A DNA stretch of 16,306 nt from Planctomicrobium sp. (GTDB taxonomy: Bacteria; Planctomycetota; Planctomycetia; Planctomycetales; Planctomycetaceae), in assembly GCA_018659505.1 (NCBI GenBank), contig JABJMI010000373.1, forward strand, positions 1 to 16,306. Reading direction: 5' to 3'. Under the pieces are notes generated by a model. That model had not been told where the DNA came from. It searched no databases and was given only the letters and a program-made list of their open reading frames with translations. Both the position numbers and the translations under genes were made by a program. This document shows, piece after piece, positions 6,303-14,484 of the stretch; position 1 is the stretch's first letter; each line of letters starts with the position of its first letter.

Positions 6303-7598
6303 ATGCGACTGCTCATTCTATTCTGTCTTGTCTGTGGACCGGTAGCGACCCTGTGGGGGGAATCTACTGAAGTATCGAGCGAAGCCGACCTCGCCCGCTC
6401 CTATTATTCCGCCTTTCAGAAAAAAGACAAAACCTCTGCGGAAGAATTCTTAATAGAACTAAAAAAACGATTCCCTGATGACACACTGACTCAACTCGTC
6501 GTCGATCATTGGCAGCAGCAATCAGAGACTTTGGAATCCTTGTCATGGGAGCAATTCTCCGAAGCTCGTCGCCGAAAAAACCCGCGAGGCAAAGAGGCTC
6601 AGCGAGAACAAGCCCCACTCATTGCCATGACCTATAATGTGGCAGACTTAATTGTCCCCATTGGTCCGCAGGATCAGACAAACCCCAAATTGCTTAAGAA
6701 TGTTGAGACACTCGAAAAACTGATCCAGGATTCCTGTCTACAAAATCAAAGCCAAGAGCGAGTTGCATTCTATGAAGCGAATTTAGCCTTCGTCGTTCGC
6801 GGAACAGAGAAGTCTCACCAGGCATGTCAGAAACTTCTCAGTCAATTGCGAGTACAACATGACGTCCAGTTGACTTACGAAATCACTCTTGCTTCAGTCG
6901 CACCTGACATCGCAAATTCTTTTTCACTTCGTGAATCGATCTCGTCAGCGGTCTACAAGGAAAGGCAAAAACTAATCGACGAGTCCGAGAAATCCTCGCT
7001 GCTGATGGCTCCCAAAATCACTTTATTCAACGATCAGATTGCCTCGATTGAAATGAGTGGACTTTCCAGTAATACGAAAATGGAATTGCATGGTCAAACA
7101 AAGAAGCCGCTACAAGCGATTCGTACAGAGTTCAAACTCTCATTTGCAAATCAGCTCGGGAAAGAAGAGTTCAAGTTTGCAACATCAGATACCATTGCTA
7201 ACGGTCGAACAGCAGCCTATTTCGTTAAAACTGAAGATTCAGATAATTCGTTCTTCGACCGACGATTACTGATCGAAAAAGGGATGCAAGTGGAACCATC
7301 AGATAGCAATCAACTGTTCCTCTTTATCACCCCAAAGATTTTAATCGTTGAAGAAGAGGAAGAATTGATCGGCTTAAACAACAAGCCCCTACCGAGATAT
7401 GCCCCAGTTGGTTACCCCCACTACGGCAATCAGCTAACTGTACCTTCCACCTGGACTCCCGTGAAACTCAACTGGGATGATGATACCTGGAATTTTAGCT
7501 GGCCCTCACCTGCAATCAGGCAGGTAAAGCACGAAGAAAATCTGTCTCCGAATCAGCCAACACCTCGCATGAGACCTAATCGGCTCAGAGAAGAGTAG
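6303..7598 (+). CDS. Exported secretin-like protein, apparently lacking most of the pore domain
   Basis: This 431-residue protein has a Sec signal peptide (MRLLILFCLVCGPVATLWG). Two stretches recall secretins of type II/III secretion and type IV pili: TYNVADLIVPIG (110-121), like the Y-x-V-x-D-L-I-x-P segment opening planctomycete secretin domains, and LLMAPKITLFNDQIASIE (233-250), like the conserved secretin phrase in which a core strand meets 'A-P-K-I-T-x-x-N-x-Q'. A later part, LFLFITPKILI (338-348), resembles the secretin C-terminal strand ending in 'I-T-P-x-I'. At this length the N1-N3 ring domains are reduced, and a full outer-membrane gate is doubtful. GGAG stands eight bases before the ATG. 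The tail (360-431) is rich in Pro, Trp and Asn, without recognisable domain. It may be a planctomycete-specific secretin relative, not a working channel. Confidence 0.6.
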   Translation: MRLLILFCLVCGPVATLWGESTEVSSEADLARSYYSAFQKKDKTSAEEFLIELKKRFPDDTLTQLVVDHWQQQSETLESLSWEQFSEARRRKNPRGKEAQREQAPLIAMTYNVADLIVPIGPQDQTNPKLLKNVETLEKLIQDSCLQNQSQERVAFYEANLAFVVRGTEKSHQACQKLLSQLRVQHDVQLTYEITLASVAPDIANSFSLRESISSAVYKERQKLIDESEKSSLLMAPKITLFNDQIASIEMSGLSSNTKMELHGQTKKPLQAIRTEFKLSFANQLGKEEFKFATSDTIANGRTAAYFVKTEDSDNSFFDRRLLIEKGMQVEPSDSNQLFLFITPKILIVEEEEELIGLNNKPLPRYAPVGYPHYGNQLTVPSTWTPVKLNWDDDTWNFSWPSPAIRQVKHEENLSPNQPTPRMRPNRLREE

Positions 7599-7678
7599 CT
7601 TTCAACTGTAAGGCTATCAGACAGCTGAATAGAGTGCGTAGGAACGAACAATTCAGGTGAGTTGGCAATTAGATGACA

Positions 7679-7876
7679 TTATCCTTCACAGACGACGTCT
7701 GGAGGAAGATCATCCAAGCAAAGGCGGACTAAAATTTCTTCACTGATGATCTCAACTGAAAGATTCAACTGATCCGCTTCAATTAGCTTAGCATTCAGAA
7801 GTGCGTCAGCAGCGAGTGCGGCTATCTTCTCAGCCCATTTCATCGCTCCTGAATCTTCTGATTCACTTGGTTCCAT
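7679..7876 (-). CDS. Small acidic hypothetical protein
   Basis: This 65-residue reading frame begins MEPSESEDSGAMKWAEKIAA and ends LCLDDLPPDVVCEG. It is acidic with an amphipathic helical middle (KWAEKIAALAADALLNAKLI). I do not recognise the family. The frame is open upstream to 8026, but that part overlaps the preceding small gene in another frame, so the ATG at 7876 is preferred. It begins 31 bases after the stop of that gene and shares its strand, suggesting co-transcription. No ribosome binding site is evident before the ATG. It might be the partner of the upstream protein, but no toxin fold is visible. Convergent end with the secretin-like gene at 7598. Confidence 0.45.
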   Translation of the reverse strand: MEPSESEDSGAMKWAEKIAALAADALLNAKLIEADQLNLSVEIISEEILVRLCLDDLPPDVVCEG

Positions 7877-7907
7877 AGAAATTACGCTGCTTGATAAAGA
7901 TTGACTA

Positions 7908-8099
7908 TCACTTTGCCTGCACAGCTTTGGCTGTTTGGTGATTTTCTGTCGGCTTCCAGACAGGGCAGCCTGAGGCAGCCATGCGAGTATTTGCGTCAGC
8001 AGCAATAGCGTGAACATTCCCATCAAAACGCTCAGAAATTTCGCGTCGCACTTCGTGGATCTCTTCGATGATAGGATCAGTCTGTGGTTTCTGGTTCAT
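7908..8099 (-). CDS. Small hypothetical protein with antitoxin-like N-terminus
   Basis: This 63-residue protein starts MNQKPQTDPIIEEIHEVRRE. The pattern D-P-I-[IV]-E-E-[IV]-x-x-[IVA]-R-x-x-x-x-x-R-F is shared with small bacterial proteins often found beside putative toxin genes; that comparison is from memory. It is hydrophilic, with a helical N-terminal half and a loose, basic C-terminus. A good ribosome site (GAGGAG, minus strand, 8110-8115) lies ten bases before this ATG; a GTG one codon upstream (8102) would have better seven-base spacing and adds one residue. It starts 59 bases after the stop of cysE on the same strand, so readthrough from cysE is possible. Confidence 0.6.
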   Translation of the reverse strand: MNQKPQTDPIIEEIHEVRREISERFDGNVHAIAADANTRMAASGCPVWKPTENHQTAKAVQAK

Positions 8100-8158
8100 C
8101 ACCAATCAACTCCTCTGGTGTGCAAATGATTGGAATTGAAGAAACTCTCAACCAAACA

Positions 8159-9094
8159 TCAACTCGCGTCGCGCAACCTCAATGACGGAGTCTCAATCGT
8201 CACGATGGTGTTGTCGGGGACGGATTTGGTCATCCAGACGCTCGCTCCGATGACGGAGTTTTCGCCGATGATGGTATCTCCACCGAGGATTGTTGCGTTC
8301 GCATAAATGACGACGCCATCTTCGATTGTCGGATGACGTTTCGTGCCGCGAACCAGATTTCCTTCGCTGTCCTTGGGGAAGCTGAGCGCTCCAAGTGTCA
8401 CCCCTTGGTAGATTTTGACTCCGCTGCCAATGTTGCAAGTCTCTCCGATGACGACGCCGGTTCCGTGGTCGACGAAGAAGGAAGGTCCAATCGTCGCACC
8501 GGGATGAATATCAATGCCAGTCTGGACGTGCGACCACTCAGACATAATACGTGGAATCAAGGGCATCTTCTGTTGATATAATTGGTGAGCAATCCGATGA
8601 ACTGTGACAGCTTCTATTCCGGGATAACAGAAAATAATCTCATCCAATCCGCTGGCTGCCGGGTCACCTTCGTACGCCGCTGCCACATCTGTTGCAAGTA
8701 ATCGCCGCATCTCTGGGAGTGACTCCAGGAATTCGATGGCAGCCTGTTGACCACGGGCTTCAAAGTCCATTAGGTGTCTACGGTCGCAATCTGCCCCATT
8801 CTTCACATCGTATTCATAACGTAAAGCACGAGCGAATTGCTGAGTCAGTTTGTCATGTAAACCGTCGACAAGATCGCCGACGAAATAGGTGACATTCCCC
8901 ATATGAAGATTTTGTCGACGTCGGTAACCCGGATAGAGAATTTCTTTTAAGTCCTCGAGAATCTCGACGACCACTTGAGAGCTTGGAAGTGGGCAATGCC
9001 CCAAATGATTGATATTTCCAATGTCTTTGTAGCTATCAACTATTCGATCAGTCAGGGAATTGAGTTGTTCTTTCAAACGAAAATCAGCTGCCAT
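8159..9094 (-). CDS. cysE: Serine O-acetyltransferase (EpsC-type)
   Basis: This 311-residue cytoplasmic enzyme transfers acetyl from acetyl-CoA to L-serine, giving O-acetylserine for cysteine synthase. Residues 1-185 form the helical N-terminal region, longer than in E. coli CysE and matching the EpsC-type subgroup. Residues 190-300 form the left-handed beta-helix of hexapeptide repeats: [20 protein letters not shown] (192-211) with the catalytic Asp-His pair at 209-210, [20 protein letters not shown], and [20 protein letters not shown] with His254. The ATG at 9094 has no strong ribosome site. The C-terminus is short ([11 protein letters not shown]) and lacks the usual Ile end that docks into cysteine synthase, so complex formation may differ. 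A hairpin lies 58-76 bases upstream. Confidence in function is high; the choice between symbols cysE and epsC is only nomenclature. Confidence 0.93.
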   Translation of the reverse strand: MAADFRLKEQLNSLTDRIVDSYKDIGNINHLGHCPLPSSQVVVEILEDLKEILYPGYRRRQNLHMGNVTYFVGDLVDGLHDKLTQQFARALRYEYDVKNGADCDRRHLMDFEARGQQAAIEFLESLPEMRRLLATDVAAAYEGDPAASGLDEIIFCYPGIEAVTVHRIAHQLYQQKMPLIPRIMSEWSHVQTGIDIHPGATIGPSFFVDHGTGVVIGETCNIGSGVKIYQGVTLGALSFPKDSEGNLVRGTKRHPTIEDGVVIYANATILGGDTIIGENSVIGASVWMTKSVPDNTIVTIETPSLRLRDAS

Positions 9095-9151
9095 GATAAA
9101 TTCTGCCTACGATAAGAAAGTCTGTTTAGAGAGAAAAGGTGTCATCACCTG

Positions 9152-9170
9152 GACACGTTCGCGACGTGTC
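9152..9170. repeat. Inverted repeat upstream of cysE
   Basis: Perfect seven-base arms gacacgt and acgtgtc surround tcgcg. On the minus strand it lies 58-76 bases before the cysE ATG, a position fit for an operator. A second small hairpin, ccggc-cttac-gccgg, lies at 9188-9202. Whether either is regulatory or just a dispersed repeat cannot be told from one copy. Confidence 0.4.
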
Positions 9171-9202
9171 ATTTCAAAAGCAGTCTCCCGGCCTTACGCC
9201 GG

Positions 9203-9812
9203 TCAGATACAGACGCAGCTATCAGTCAAGTAGCAATGAATGATGTAATGTGAACGCATGATTCGTTTCCAGTCCATTTGTTCCAACTGAAGAATTAAGT
9301 TGGAGTATGGAGTCAATTCATATTATACCGCTGCCGAAATTGGGCAATCAAGAATATTCTTATAATTGTTAAACTTGACCATTTCAAAGCGATGATTGTT
9401 CGCACTTTCGTTCTCCATCGGCGAGAGAACTCTCAAAGATTGACCTATTCTTACGACCGGCAGAATTTGCACCATCGCGGTAACACCGAAAGCGGTACTG
9501 ATTCACCTGCTTCCCTAAATCTCCCGACCGGACCGTTCATTAGAGTCGCCATTCTTCCGGGCTAGGTCGATCAAACAGCTAACGGAGTTTGTGAATTACC
9601 AATGGAATGGTTTTGTTGTTGTATGAAGCGATCAACACCCAAGTGAAGTCTAAGGGCGAGGGACTAGGGTGAAAAAAGAAGATTGCAACTTCACGTTGAA
9701 TTTTTCCATTCCTAATTCAATGCAGCGAAGCGATGAATCGTGCTTTGCTAATTCCTAAACAAACATGTCCAGTCTTGGGTTCAGTTTGTCTTATAAGATT
9801 CTAAATATTCAA
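9203..9812. other. Long intergenic region without a convincing gene
   Basis: About 0.6 kb remain between the cysE upstream hairpins and the CPBP protease start. I see no reading frame with family-like sequence on either strand; the longest tempting one is a 33-codon minus-strand frame near 9450-9550. Small inverted repeats occur (tccaact/agttgga near 9300, gagag/ctctc near 9424). No tRNA-like fold or T-tract terminator was found. The divergent promoters of cysE and the protease gene should both lie here. Confidence 0.5.
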
Positions 9813-10616
9813 ATGACATCTCCTGAATCAGCTCGTTGCGAGTATTGGTCCACCGCTCGTGAACCATGGCCATCGCTGCTGTTCATTCTGCCATTCTTGG
9901 TAGTCTATGAAGTGGGAGCAATTCTTCACTCACAGATTCCTGCAAGTCGCAATGGAGCCGATTTGTGGATCCGGCAACTCGGTTTGGAAACCGGATTCGG
10001 TCTGGAATGGCTCTTCCCACTCTTGGCTCCCATGCTTTTGATGCTCTGGCAACTGTGTGGTCGCAGACCTTGGAAGTGGAGTGTAGAAACGCTTTCGGGA
10101 ATGTTTGCCGAGAGCCTGATGTTCGCGATGTTGCTCGTGATGATCGGGCAGTTAACGGCACTCGCCTTTCCGGTACAACAATCTGCATTGAGCTTAACAC
10201 TCAACAGTTTGCCACATCTTTCTACGGGCAACATTCCCAGAGTCGTTTCCTTCTTGGGAGCGGGCATCTACGAAGAGATGCTCTTTCGGCTGACGATCTT
10301 GCCAATTTCATTCGTCGCCTTACGTGCAATGCTTGTCCCACCACGAGTCGCAATGGTCGGATCTGTCTTCATTTCAAGCTGGCTCTTTGCCACGGCTCAC
10401 TACGTTAACTCCGCCGCCTTGTTCGCACCGAGCGAGTTGTCTCTCGCGATGAGCACAGTTCTCGACCGACCAGAGTTATGGTTCAGCTACACCTTTCGCT
10501 TTTTCGCGGGGGTTCTGTTCTCAGTCATTTTCTGGGTACGAGGCTTCGGGATCGCTGTCGGTTGCCACATTCTTTATGACCTGTTCGTAGGCGTCGTGCT
10601 CTCGGGTATTGGCTAG
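9813..10616 (+). CDS. CPBP-family intramembrane metalloprotease
   Basis: This protein of about 267 residues has several hydrophobic helices and the three motifs of CPBP (Abi/Rce1-like) intramembrane proteases. They are the glutamate pair with arginine in GIYEEMLFRL (Glu154-Glu155, Arg159), a second histidine in FATAHY (His196), and H-x-x-x-D in CHILYDLFVG (His252, Asp256). In eukaryotic Rce1 the equivalent residues bind zinc and cleave prenylated CAAX proteins; bacterial members serve varied roles such as peptide maturation or self-immunity, and the substrate here is unknown. An in-frame ATG at 9765 would add 16 residues (MSSLGFSLSYKILNIQ) that do not look family-like, so I prefer 9813, where TSPESARCEYWSTAREPWPS fits the usual opening. 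Neither start has a clear ribosome site. It stands alone, with a hairpin repeat 70 bases after its stop. Confidence 0.85.
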   Translation: MTSPESARCEYWSTAREPWPSLLFILPFLVVYEVGAILHSQIPASRNGADLWIRQLGLETGFGLEWLFPLLAPMLLMLWQLCGRRPWKWSVETLSGMFAESLMFAMLLVMIGQLTALAFPVQQSALSLTLNSLPHLSTGNIPRVVSFLGAGIYEEMLFRLTILPISFVALRAMLVPPRVAMVGSVFISSWLFATAHYVNSAALFAPSELSLAMSTVLDRPELWFSYTFRFFAGVLFSVIFWVRGFGIAVGCHILYDLFVGVVLSGIG

Positions 10617-10685
10617 GCGAACTGAATCCCATTATGATTTCCTGTGAGCATGCGTGTTGATGGTATTTTGTAAACCAGTGAATGA

Positions 10686-10742
10686 TAACCCGACGCGTTA
10701 GCGAGGGATCTAGCGTGAATCCCTCGCTAACGCATCGGGTTA
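10686..10742. repeat. Strong 24-bp-arm hairpin repeat
   Basis: Left arm taacccgacgcgttagcgag... (10686-10709) and right arm ...ctcgctaacgcatcgggtta (10719-10742) pair over 24 bases with one mismatch around a nine-base loop (ctagcgtga). It lies 70 bases after the CPBP protease stop and about 85 bases before the next gene on the same strand. No T-tract follows, so it is more likely a dispersed REP-like palindrome than an intrinsic terminator, though it could halt or protect transcripts. Similar cccgacgcg...cgcatcggg palindromes are, from memory, frequent in planctomycete genomes. Confidence 0.85.
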
Positions 10743-10815
10743 CTAAAGGGTCATTCAGCGTGTTATATGAAAAAATTTCCCTGCCTGCTCATTACATTCC
10801 ATTGATGTTTGCGAG

Positions 10816-10820
10816 AAGGA
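10816..10820 (+). promoter_or_regulatory. Ribosome binding site supporting a GTG start
   Basis: The sequence gagaagga lies seven bases before the GTG at 10828 and fixes the start of the tandem alpha/beta-hydrolase gene, which has no ATG at its N-terminus. Confidence 0.65.
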
Positions 10821-10827
10821 AATCCCA

Positions 10828-12993
10828 GTGATCGATCAGCGACAAAATCTTACAGCCGAACAAGATGCTCTCTCTTCAAGACGAAATGCTTTAGCACAGT
10901 TGGCAGCGATTGCAGGTGCCGGACCTCTCTTGATGACCCCAAGGCAGACCACAGCTCAAACTACAAAAGAATACACTCAACTCAATCGCTACCCGCGCAT
11001 GGTTCATGAGTTCTTTGTGAGACAAGCTAGGCTTGCTGGCTTGGTCAGTCGTCAGCGAATCGAAAACTTAAAGACCAAAGAGGATGCCGAGAAACATGTC
11101 GCAGCGACTCAAGAAAGAATTCGTCAATGCTTCGGCGAAGAGCCAGAACGAACACCACTGAACGCTCGCGTTACCGGAGTTGTCGAGAGAGAAGACTACC
11201 GGATTGAGAATATCATCTTCGAAAGTCGTCCCGGTTTCCCGGTGACTGCCAATGTTTATGTTCCAAAATTCAAAGCTGGTCCCTTCCCAGCAGTCGTAGG
11301 AACGTGTGGTCATTCGCGAAATGGAAAAGCGGAAGCGGCGTATCAATCTTTTTCTCAAGGACTCGCAAAACTGGGGTATGTTTGCCTGATCTATGACCCG
11401 ATAGGCCAAGGTGAACGCCTGCAATATCCGAAAGAGAACATACAACAGTCGAAAGTCGGCATCGGAGTTCAAGAACATCTGCACGCTGGAAATCAACAAT
11501 TCCTCATCGGAGAATTCTTCGGCTCGTGGCGTGCCTGGGATGGAATCCGTGCTCTCGATTATCTGCTGACGCGAGACGATGTCGACAAGACAAGAGTCGG
11601 GGTGACAGGCAACTCTGGCGGCGGCACGATGACGACTTGGCTCAGTGGCGTCGAAGACCGCTGGGCAATGTCGGCTCCTAGTTGTTTTGTGACGACCTTC
11701 CGCAGAAACATCGAAAACGAAGACCCCGCCGACACCGAACAATGCCCGCCGCGGACACATGCTCTCGGGCTTGATCATTGCGACTACCTCGCAGCGATGG
11801 CTCCCAAGCCGGTCATTATTCTCGCCAAGGAAAAAGACTTCTTCGATGTCCGAGGTGCGCAAGAAGCGTACGGTCGTTTACGGAAACTCTATAAATTACT
11901 GGACTCCGAGGAGAATATCGGTCTCTTCTATGGTCCAACACCGCACGGTTTCACTCAAGAAAACCGGGAAGCGATGTACAGCTGGTTCAATCACGTAGCC
12001 GGCAACGGGAACCCGCAGGCAAAACGAAGTTCCGGATTTGATGGAGTCCTGAAAACGGCAGCTGATCTCAACTTCACACCAGAACCGGACCTTACCATCG
12101 AGAAGGACGAAACCTTATGGTGTACGCCTGATGGACAAGTCTCAACACTGGAGAACAACAAAACCGTCTTCGACTTCACTCTCGCGACCTCTCAAGAAAT
12201 GGCGAAGGCTCGCAAGAGCTTACATGGCGAAGAATTACAGCTCGCTGTCCGCGATGTGTTGAAACTCCCCGAAGCACCGACCAAAGCACCTGATTACCGA
12301 ATCTATCGGGCGCTCGGTTCACGTGGTTACCCAACCAAGTCGGCAACGGCTTACGCGGTGAAAACTGAACCGGGTATTCAAGCGATCTCCTATAGACTGA
12401 TGGACGAACGTCATGCCTCTCGTCCCCCACAAGGCGGGAAACGAGCGATACTCTATATTCCGCATCTTTCCAGCGACGAAGAACTCCGCAGCGAACCGTT
12501 GATTCAGGAACTCGTTGCAGCGGAGCCAGCGACTCCGTTCTTCACTTGTGATGTGCGCGGGATTGGAGAAACGATGCCGAACACCTGTGGAACAAACACC
12601 TTCCACAGCAACTACGGCAACGACTACATGTACGCCATTCACAGCCTCATGCTAGACCGCCCTTACGTCGGACAGAAGACATTCGATGTCTTGCGTGTCA
12701 TCGACTGGCTGCAATTGTTCGGTCACAGCGAAGTTCACCTCGTCGGACTCGGCTGGGGCGGATTGCCTGCGACTTTCGCATCGCTGTTATCGGACAACGT
12801 CTCGCAAGTAACATTGAAACATGCTCTGAGTTCATACCAAGAACTTGCCGAAACAGAACACTACGAATGGCCACTCTCAACTCTCTTACCGAATGTTCTT
12901 GAGAAATTTGATCTTCCAGATTGCTACGCAGAATTACAAGCAAAGCAACTCAAACAAATCGAACCCTGGGGACCGGAAGAAGCGGGGCATTGA
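10828..12993 (+). CDS. Exported tandem alpha/beta-hydrolase (acetyl xylan esterase-like)
   Basis: This 721-residue protein has a Tat-like signal: Arg18-Arg19 in SSRRNALAQLAAIAGAG, then AQ near 43-44. Residues 120-395 form an alpha/beta-hydrolase domain like the acetyl xylan esterase/cephalosporin deacetylase group: GTCGHSRNGK (158-167), the nucleophile Ser263 in VTGNSGGGT, an acid in KEKDFFD (Asp337 or Asp340), and His373 in GPTPHGFTQ. Residues about 480-700 look like a second hydrolase-fold domain, with RAILYIPHLSS, FFTCDVRGIGET and HLVGLGWGGLPA. At the nucleophile elbow (Gly640-Leu-Gly642-Trp-Gly644) the serine of GxSxG is glycine, so the second domain is probably not catalytic. The likely role is de-esterification of an exported substrate such as acetylated polysaccharide; that is inference. 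It is the first gene of a probable operon: the next starts 54 bases downstream. Confidence 0.8.
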   Translation: MIDQRQNLTAEQDALSSRRNALAQLAAIAGAGPLLMTPRQTTAQTTKEYTQLNRYPRMVHEFFVRQARLAGLVSRQRIENLKTKEDAEKHVAATQERIRQCFGEEPERTPLNARVTGVVEREDYRIENIIFESRPGFPVTANVYVPKFKAGPFPAVVGTCGHSRNGKAEAAYQSFSQGLAKLGYVCLIYDPIGQGERLQYPKENIQQSKVGIGVQEHLHAGNQQFLIGEFFGSWRAWDGIRALDYLLTRDDVDKTRVGVTGNSGGGTMTTWLSGVEDRWAMSAPSCFVTTFRRNIENEDPADTEQCPPRTHALGLDHCDYLAAMAPKPVIILAKEKDFFDVRGAQEAYGRLRKLYKLLDSEENIGLFYGPTPHGFTQENREAMYSWFNHVAGNGNPQAKRSSGFDGVLKTAADLNFTPEPDLTIEKDETLWCTPDGQVSTLENNKTVFDFTLATSQEMAKARKSLHGEELQLAVRDVLKLPEAPTKAPDYRIYRALGSRGYPTKSATAYAVKTEPGIQAISYRLMDERHASRPPQGGKRAILYIPHLSSDEELRSEPLIQELVAAEPATPFFTCDVRGIGETMPNTCGTNTFHSNYGNDYMYAIHSLMLDRPYVGQKTFDVLRVIDWLQLFGHSEVHLVGLGWGGLPATFASLLSDNVSQVTLKHALSSYQELAETEHYEWPLSTLLPNVLEKFDLPDCYAELQAKQLKQIEPWGPEEAGH

Positions 12994-13047
12994 GCTAGCA
13001 AATCAGCAACCGATAGAGCCGGTCCTATATTCACTGGAGTTTAAGTA

Positions 13048-14397
13048 ATGAAGAACGTGTTCAACTGGCGATACACTCCGGTTTTACAGTTCGTTGTCGC
13101 AGTGGTTGTTTGTTCCTTGCTTGCCTCGGCGTCGGTCGCTGACGAGCCGGAATCGCAATCGAATTCGTACGCGCATCTCTACTACCTGCAATTTACCCGT
13201 GATGCCAACCGGGACACGAGATACGAATTAGTCCAACACCGCCTTCCCTTCTTTGATGAGTCAGACACGATCCAAGCCGAACAGCACAAAGTCATCTCCC
13301 CGAATGCGGGGCAGATTTTAGTTGTTCAAGACAATCAAGTATTGTACTGGAAACGGGCGATTGGGATCACAACCTTCAATACTGCAACTGGCGAAACTGC
13401 AACTGATGAAAATATGGAGTTTTTTAACCATTTTTCTGGCATCACATTGAACGAGCATCGAAACGAAATTGTGATAATGCCCTACATGAGTGAGAGTGTG
13501 CGGCGTTATGGTTTGACCGACAAGAAAATGGAGGCAATCTTCCAGCCTGATCCTAGTCCCCCCATTCCAGGAAGGTCAAATCATACAATGGCACTGAGTC
13601 CTGATGGGCAACAATTGGCTCTTGTCACACACTCACCAAAGAAACGATTCGATTCTCTAACTCGTTTTCGGGTTGATATTGTTGATCTCGCTGCTGAAGG
13701 GACACCTTCAAAATTGCTAACAAATGAAGCATACGGAAAGTTTGCCTTGTCAGGCAGTGGCGAGCATATCGTGGGACCTCCAATTGTTTGGAAGGATGAG
13801 GAAACCGTGGTGTTGCTCGTTTCAAAACCACCAAAACCTTTGAACCCGCAAGGGGACGTGATCCCCTTTGGAAATTCACATACACAATCACAATCGAAGC
13901 TAGTGACATTTAATATCACCACCGGTAAAGAAAGCGAAATTTGCAAAGCCGAGATGCCTGAAGACATGAGAATCTTTAGAGCCTTTGACCACCAACTTTG
14001 GCGCAGGGCAGACGGAGAGGTGATCCTCTCATCGAAAGATGGCAGCGATTCGCGGATCGATTTCAGCCAGAAGAAGTTGGTGAAAGACTCACGTCTCTCG
14101 CAGCACTATGAATTCCGACGATCACCGAATTTTGTAGGCACGCTGCTTTATCACGGTGCCGTTCTTGCGGAAGGGGTCAAAGCAACTGATCTTTCAATAG
14201 CACCAGATGGTCGAGCAGTTGTGTGGCTAGAAGCTCAACAACAGAATGGATTCCCAAACCCGAATGCCGAACGGTTGCTGATTTTCCATTCACTGACAAC
14301 AGGTCAACTCAAATTAACAACAGGCATTTTCCGGAATGACCTCGGAAGGAGTCCACTTCATCCAAGCGAGAACCGTAGATTTATTTGGGGTAAGTGA
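13048..14397 (+). CDS. Secreted beta-propeller-like protein of unknown function
   Basis: This 449-residue protein has a Sec signal peptide with hydrophobic core PVLQFVVAVVVCSLLASAS (11-29) and probable cleavage near SVA-DE. The body is rich in beta-strands with propeller-type blades: HTMALSPDGQQLALVTHS (179-196), GSGEHIVGPPIVWKDEETVVLLVS (236-259) and TDLSIAPDGRAVVWLEAQ (380-397), with SPDG/APDG turns as in TolB or WD40-like PD40 repeats. No catalytic motif is visible. GGAG stands eight bases before the ATG. It sits between two exported alpha/beta-hydrolase genes on the same strand with gaps of 54 and 87 bases, so it may bind the same substrate or the cell surface. The family is not recognised beyond the fold guess. 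Confidence 0.65.
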   Translation: MKNVFNWRYTPVLQFVVAVVVCSLLASASVADEPESQSNSYAHLYYLQFTRDANRDTRYELVQHRLPFFDESDTIQAEQHKVISPNAGQILVVQDNQVLYWKRAIGITTFNTATGETATDENMEFFNHFSGITLNEHRNEIVIMPYMSESVRRYGLTDKKMEAIFQPDPSPPIPGRSNHTMALSPDGQQLALVTHSPKKRFDSLTRFRVDIVDLAAEGTPSKLLTNEAYGKFALSGSGEHIVGPPIVWKDEETVVLLVSKPPKPLNPQGDVIPFGNSHTQSQSKLVTFNITTGKESEICKAEMPEDMRIFRAFDHQLWRRADGEVILSSKDGSDSRIDFSQKKLVKDSRLSQHYEFRRSPNFVGTLLYHGAVLAEGVKATDLSIAPDGRAVVWLEAQQQNGFPNPNAERLLIFHSLTTGQLKLTTGIFRNDLGRSPLHPSENRRFIWGK

Positions 14398-14484
14398 CTT
14401 CACTGGGTTATCATATATCGATTTTTAATTTTTCTTTGCTGACTCCGTGTTTAATTTCCAACGAACTTTAAATTGAAATCAGAC

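Noticed and set aside
7877..8026. Longer version of the small acidic gene starting at 8026
   Set aside because: The added 50 residues overlap the preceding small gene, which has a good ribosome site; the ATG at 7876 gives a simple tandem arrangement.
9450..9550. 33-codon minus-strand frame in the long intergenic space
   Set aside because: Too short, with no ribosome site or recognisable sequence.
9965..10408. Plus-strand frame of 147 codons and minus-strand frames within the CPBP gene
   Set aside because: The third frame encodes all three CPBP motifs; these are shadows.
11068..11862. Minus-strand frame of 264 codons
   Set aside because: It is antisense to the catalytic domain of the tandem hydrolase, including the GNSGGG nucleophile region, and has no family-like sequence.
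13581..13967. Minus-strand frame of 128 codons
   Set aside because: It is antisense to the secreted beta-propeller-like gene, which has a signal peptide and PD40-like turns.
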